Shown: positions 5,636 to 7,300 of the stretch, in pieces
Layout: each line of letters begins with the position of its first letter
How positions within the stretch are numbered: position 1 is the stretch's first letter
Assembly (NCBI GenBank): GCA_013154205.1
Contig: JAADCY010000044.1
Coordinates: 1-7,300, forward strand
Origin: Thermoproteota archaeon
GTDB taxonomy: Archaea > Thermoproteota > Thermoprotei_A > Sulfolobales > Desulfurococcaceae
Direction of reading: 5' to 3'
Length of the DNA: 7,300 nucleotides
Notes under the pieces: model-generated
What the model saw: the letters and a program-made list of their open reading frames with translations, nothing else
What the model was told of the DNA's origin: nothing
Databases searched by the model: none
Program-made: the position numbers and the translations under genes

Positions 5636-7117
5636 ATGGAAGAGGCGAAAACCCTTGAGAAACCAAACACAACCCCAAAAGTTCGAGCCATCCACCACCC
5701 TGTACTACTGTGTGAACATGGGGAACGGCTTGGGTCGAACTCGGGTTTGTTTACTGTGGGGGGTGAGCAAATAGTGTCTGCTAAAACTATTAGTGGTGGT
5801 GTAGCTGGAAAGAGTAATAGTAAGAGTCACTGTAGTGGACAAGCCAGTGTCTCGACAACGAAATATGTCATCACACTATATCCCAGCACTTCAACAAAAC
5901 TATTCGTTAAAATCCATGGCCCCCCAAGACACGTAGTATCCATCTCGGAGGAAGCCTTCCCCTACACTATCGCTAATTTAAACATACTGCCCAGACAAGG
6001 CAAAGCACCTTTCCAGGCAGAAATAATAATTACAGCCAAGAACACCGCCAAGCCAGGAACCTACACATGGAAACTAAAAATAACCGACGAAACAACTAAC
6101 ACAGTACTAGCAGAAAAACAAATAATCATCATCATAAAGCCCAGAAACCACTACACAGCCAAACTACAAGGAATAAATAAAATATACAGGAAATACGGAA
6201 TACAAGCAGCACTATGGACAGCAATAAAGAAACTATACCCAAACGGAGCAACATTCAAACAAATACACACACTCTACAAACACATAACACAAAACAACAA
6301 CGTAAGCAAAGGCACAGTAGGAAACACACTATCAATAATGCTCAAGAAAAAACTACTAGTAAAAATAAACAGAGGAAAATACAGAGCAATAAACCTAAAC
6401 CAAACAATAGCACTATCAAGAATAAACACCAGCCGCGTAAGATACCCATGGCAAACACACAGAGCAGCAAACAAGAAGAAAACAAAGAAAACACTCCTAC
6501 AAACAAATACAAACCTCATCCTAGACATCCTACCAAAACCAATCCAACGAGCATACATTCGAGCAAAAGAAATCACCAAACAACACGGCCCACTCACAGG
6601 CCTCTACTTCATGCTACACACCCTCCTAGGCGCGAGACAAACAGGCCACCTCCTACTATGGCTAGACGAACTATTCATCATACTAGAACGTAAAACCGGG
6701 TTCTGCCACCACTACTACTCATACATACTATGCAGACTACTACACCTACTAGGACTCGAAGAAGGAACATACTACAACCCAGAAGACCCAGAACACAGAA
6801 AAGCAAGAAAAACAGCCCAAAAATACATTAGAAAATACTACGGCAGCCACCAAAACGCTAGAAGACTACACTACATGCTTAGAGAAGAAGACCTAATATG
6901 GAGCGACAACAAAGTCTACACAATAAAAATCTACCACTACACAGAAACAATAGGAATAGAAATATATGATTACAAAGGCCAAGAACTCCTATACACCAAT
7001 GGAGTACAAGCCAACAAAACACCAGTAAAAATAGAAACAATAACCTCAATGCCCTACCACCACATCCGCAAGAAAAACGAAGAAACCTATTTCCACAGAC
7101 CCTCAAACATATACTAG
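5636..7117 (+). CDS. Large protein with Ig-like domain and winged helix, family not recognised
   Basis: The frame encodes up to 493 residues. Residues 1-74 are low in order and Gly/Ser-rich. Residues about 75-168 look like an Ig-like beta-sandwich, with alternating strands and the typical KPGTYTWKLKITD turn and strand (139-151). Residues 185-252 look like a winged helix: ALWTAIKKLYPNG, ATFKQIHTLYKHIT, VSKGTVGNTLSIMLKKKLL, then the wing VKINRGKYRAI. A basic linker (about 278-286) leads to a helical region (300-420) with a possible second helix-turn-helix around 355-378, and a strand-rich end (425-470). There is no signal peptide, so it is presumably cytoplasmic although Ig-like domains are commoner outside the cell. 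The ATG at 5636 would be leaderless. A strong alternative is GTG at 5774 (447 residues), with GGTGA 7 nt before it, which keeps all recognisable domains. A DNA-binding role is inferred; regulator, initiator and virion-associated protein all remain possible. Confidence 0.78.
   Translation: MEEAKTLEKPNTTPKVRAIHHPVLLCEHGERLGSNSGLFTVGGEQIVSAKTISGGVAGKSNSKSHCSGQASVSTTKYVITLYPSTSTKLFVKIHGPPRHVVSISEEAFPYTIANLNILPRQGKAPFQAEIIITAKNTAKPGTYTWKLKITDETTNTVLAEKQIIIIIKPRNHYTAKLQGINKIYRKYGIQAALWTAIKKLYPNGATFKQIHTLYKHITQNNNVSKGTVGNTLSIMLKKKLLVKINRGKYRAINLNQTIALSRINTSRVRYPWQTHRAANKKKTKKTLLQTNTNLILDILPKPIQRAYIRAKEITKQHGPLTGLYFMLHTLLGARQTGHLLLWLDELFIILERKTGFCHHYYSYILCRLLHLLGLEEGTYYNPEDPEHRKARKTAQKYIRKYYGSHQNARRLHYMLREEDLIWSDNKVYTIKIYHYTETIGIEIYDYKGQELLYTNGVQANKTPVKIETITSMPYHHIRKKNEETYFHRPSNIY
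5762..5776 (+). promoter_or_regulatory. Internal SD and GTG, alternative start of the large gene
   Basis: GGTGA (5762-5766), inside a run GGGGGGTGAG, sits 7 nt before an in-frame GTG at 5774-5776 (codon 47). It is a better SD than that of most genes in the window and lies just upstream of the Ig-like domain. It may be the true start, or a second start giving a shorter protein. If it is the only start, the divergent intergenic region grows to about 205 bases. Confidence 0.45.
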
Positions 7118-7300
7118 ACCAGCCGAAAACACAGGAAAACCTATATCATATTATATTATAATAAAACACATACACCAAAACCATAGCGAACCTAAAACAA
7201 AAACAACAAACCCCATAAACCAAACACCAATCCATAAAAAGGGGGCCGCAAAATACACTAGGAAAAACAGGACCCCCACTACAAAGCTATTATACAATAG
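7118..7300. other. Right end, no supportable gene
   Basis: This stretch is rich in A and C on the plus strand. It contains no ATG, GTG or TTG-led plus-strand frame that I can support, although one plus frame stays open because T is scarce. An AT-rich patch at 7143-7165 could be a promoter for a gene beyond the window or a termination region. GGGGG (7241-7245) and CCCCC (7273-7277) could pair in a weak hairpin. Confidence 0.4.

Noticed and set aside
5680..5740. A possible tRNA-like or attachment-site sequence with GTTCGA and TCGAAC
   Set aside because: Only a 6-bp inverted match is present. No acceptor stem, anticodon arm or T-loop could be assembled, and no direct repeat of it was seen elsewhere in the window.
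5701..5870. A G-rich island that might encode a structured or guide RNA
   Set aside because: No C/D boxes, clear H/ACA stems or kink-turn could be made out, and the frame stays open through it.
6274..7106. Long frames on both strands overlapping the large gene
   Set aside because: They are shadows of the A/C-rich coding sequence: low-complexity Thr/Asn/Lys/Pro on the plus strand and Phe/Leu/Val/Cys-rich on the minus strand, without SD sites.
7241..7277. A GGGGG/CCCCC hairpin near the right end
   Set aside because: The arms extend only 5 perfect pairs with a 27-base loop and no T-run follows, so it is not a convincing terminator.
7157..7300. A hydrophobic minus-strand frame open to the right edge
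   Set aside because: Any A/C-rich plus strand gives a hydrophobic T/G-rich shadow on the other strand. Codon composition is opposite to the other genes and no start or SD is visible within the window.

Overview
The window reads as part of a mobile or integrated genetic element of a hyperthermophilic archaeon, most likely a crenarchaeon (Thermoproteota, Desulfurococcales-like). The support is heavy use of AGA/AGG for arginine and ATA for isoleucine, archaeal Shine-Dalgarno (SD) sequences (GGTGA/GAGGTG type), TATA-like boxes upstream of genes, and an archaeo-eukaryotic type primase. The species cannot be named from the sequence. No integrase, tRNA gene, rRNA gene, CRISPR array or insertion sequence is visible, so plasmid, provirus and integrated remnant all remain possible.

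Layout from left to right. Bases 3-173 hold the 3' end of an unidentified plus-strand gene that enters from outside the window. It converges on a minus-strand gene for a small membrane protein (243-890). Then come the replication genes, all on the minus strand: a primase (1041-2159) that fuses a PriS-like catalytic domain to a PriL-like C-terminal domain with four cysteines, and a D5/P4-type superfamily 3 helicase (2302-4155). Between them, a 142-bp gap carries four exact copies of ATGATGC arranged as a 16-bp perfect inverted repeat, a candidate origin or operator. Upstream of the helicase is a small AbrB-like protein (4192-4371). A 147-bp gap with repeats separates it from an orphan protein with a predicted winged helix (4528-5568). 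A divergent promoter region (5569-5635) then leads to a long plus-strand gene (5636-7117), whose product appears to combine an Ig-like beta-sandwich with a winged helix. The last 183 bases show no supportable gene.

Inferred working model: in minus-strand order, orphan wHTH protein, AbrB-like protein, SF3 helicase and PriS-PriL primase form a replication and control module. The helicase would unwind the element DNA and the primase would start or extend new strands. The iteron-like repeats may be where an initiator binds, and the AbrB-like or wHTH proteins may control the promoters. An ATACTAAC motif just upstream of the TATA-like boxes of both the AbrB-like gene and the orphan gene hints at shared control. 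The most interesting items are the PriS-PriL fusion paired with a stand-alone SF3 helicase, the repeats between those two genes, and the unusual Ig-like/winged-helix protein.
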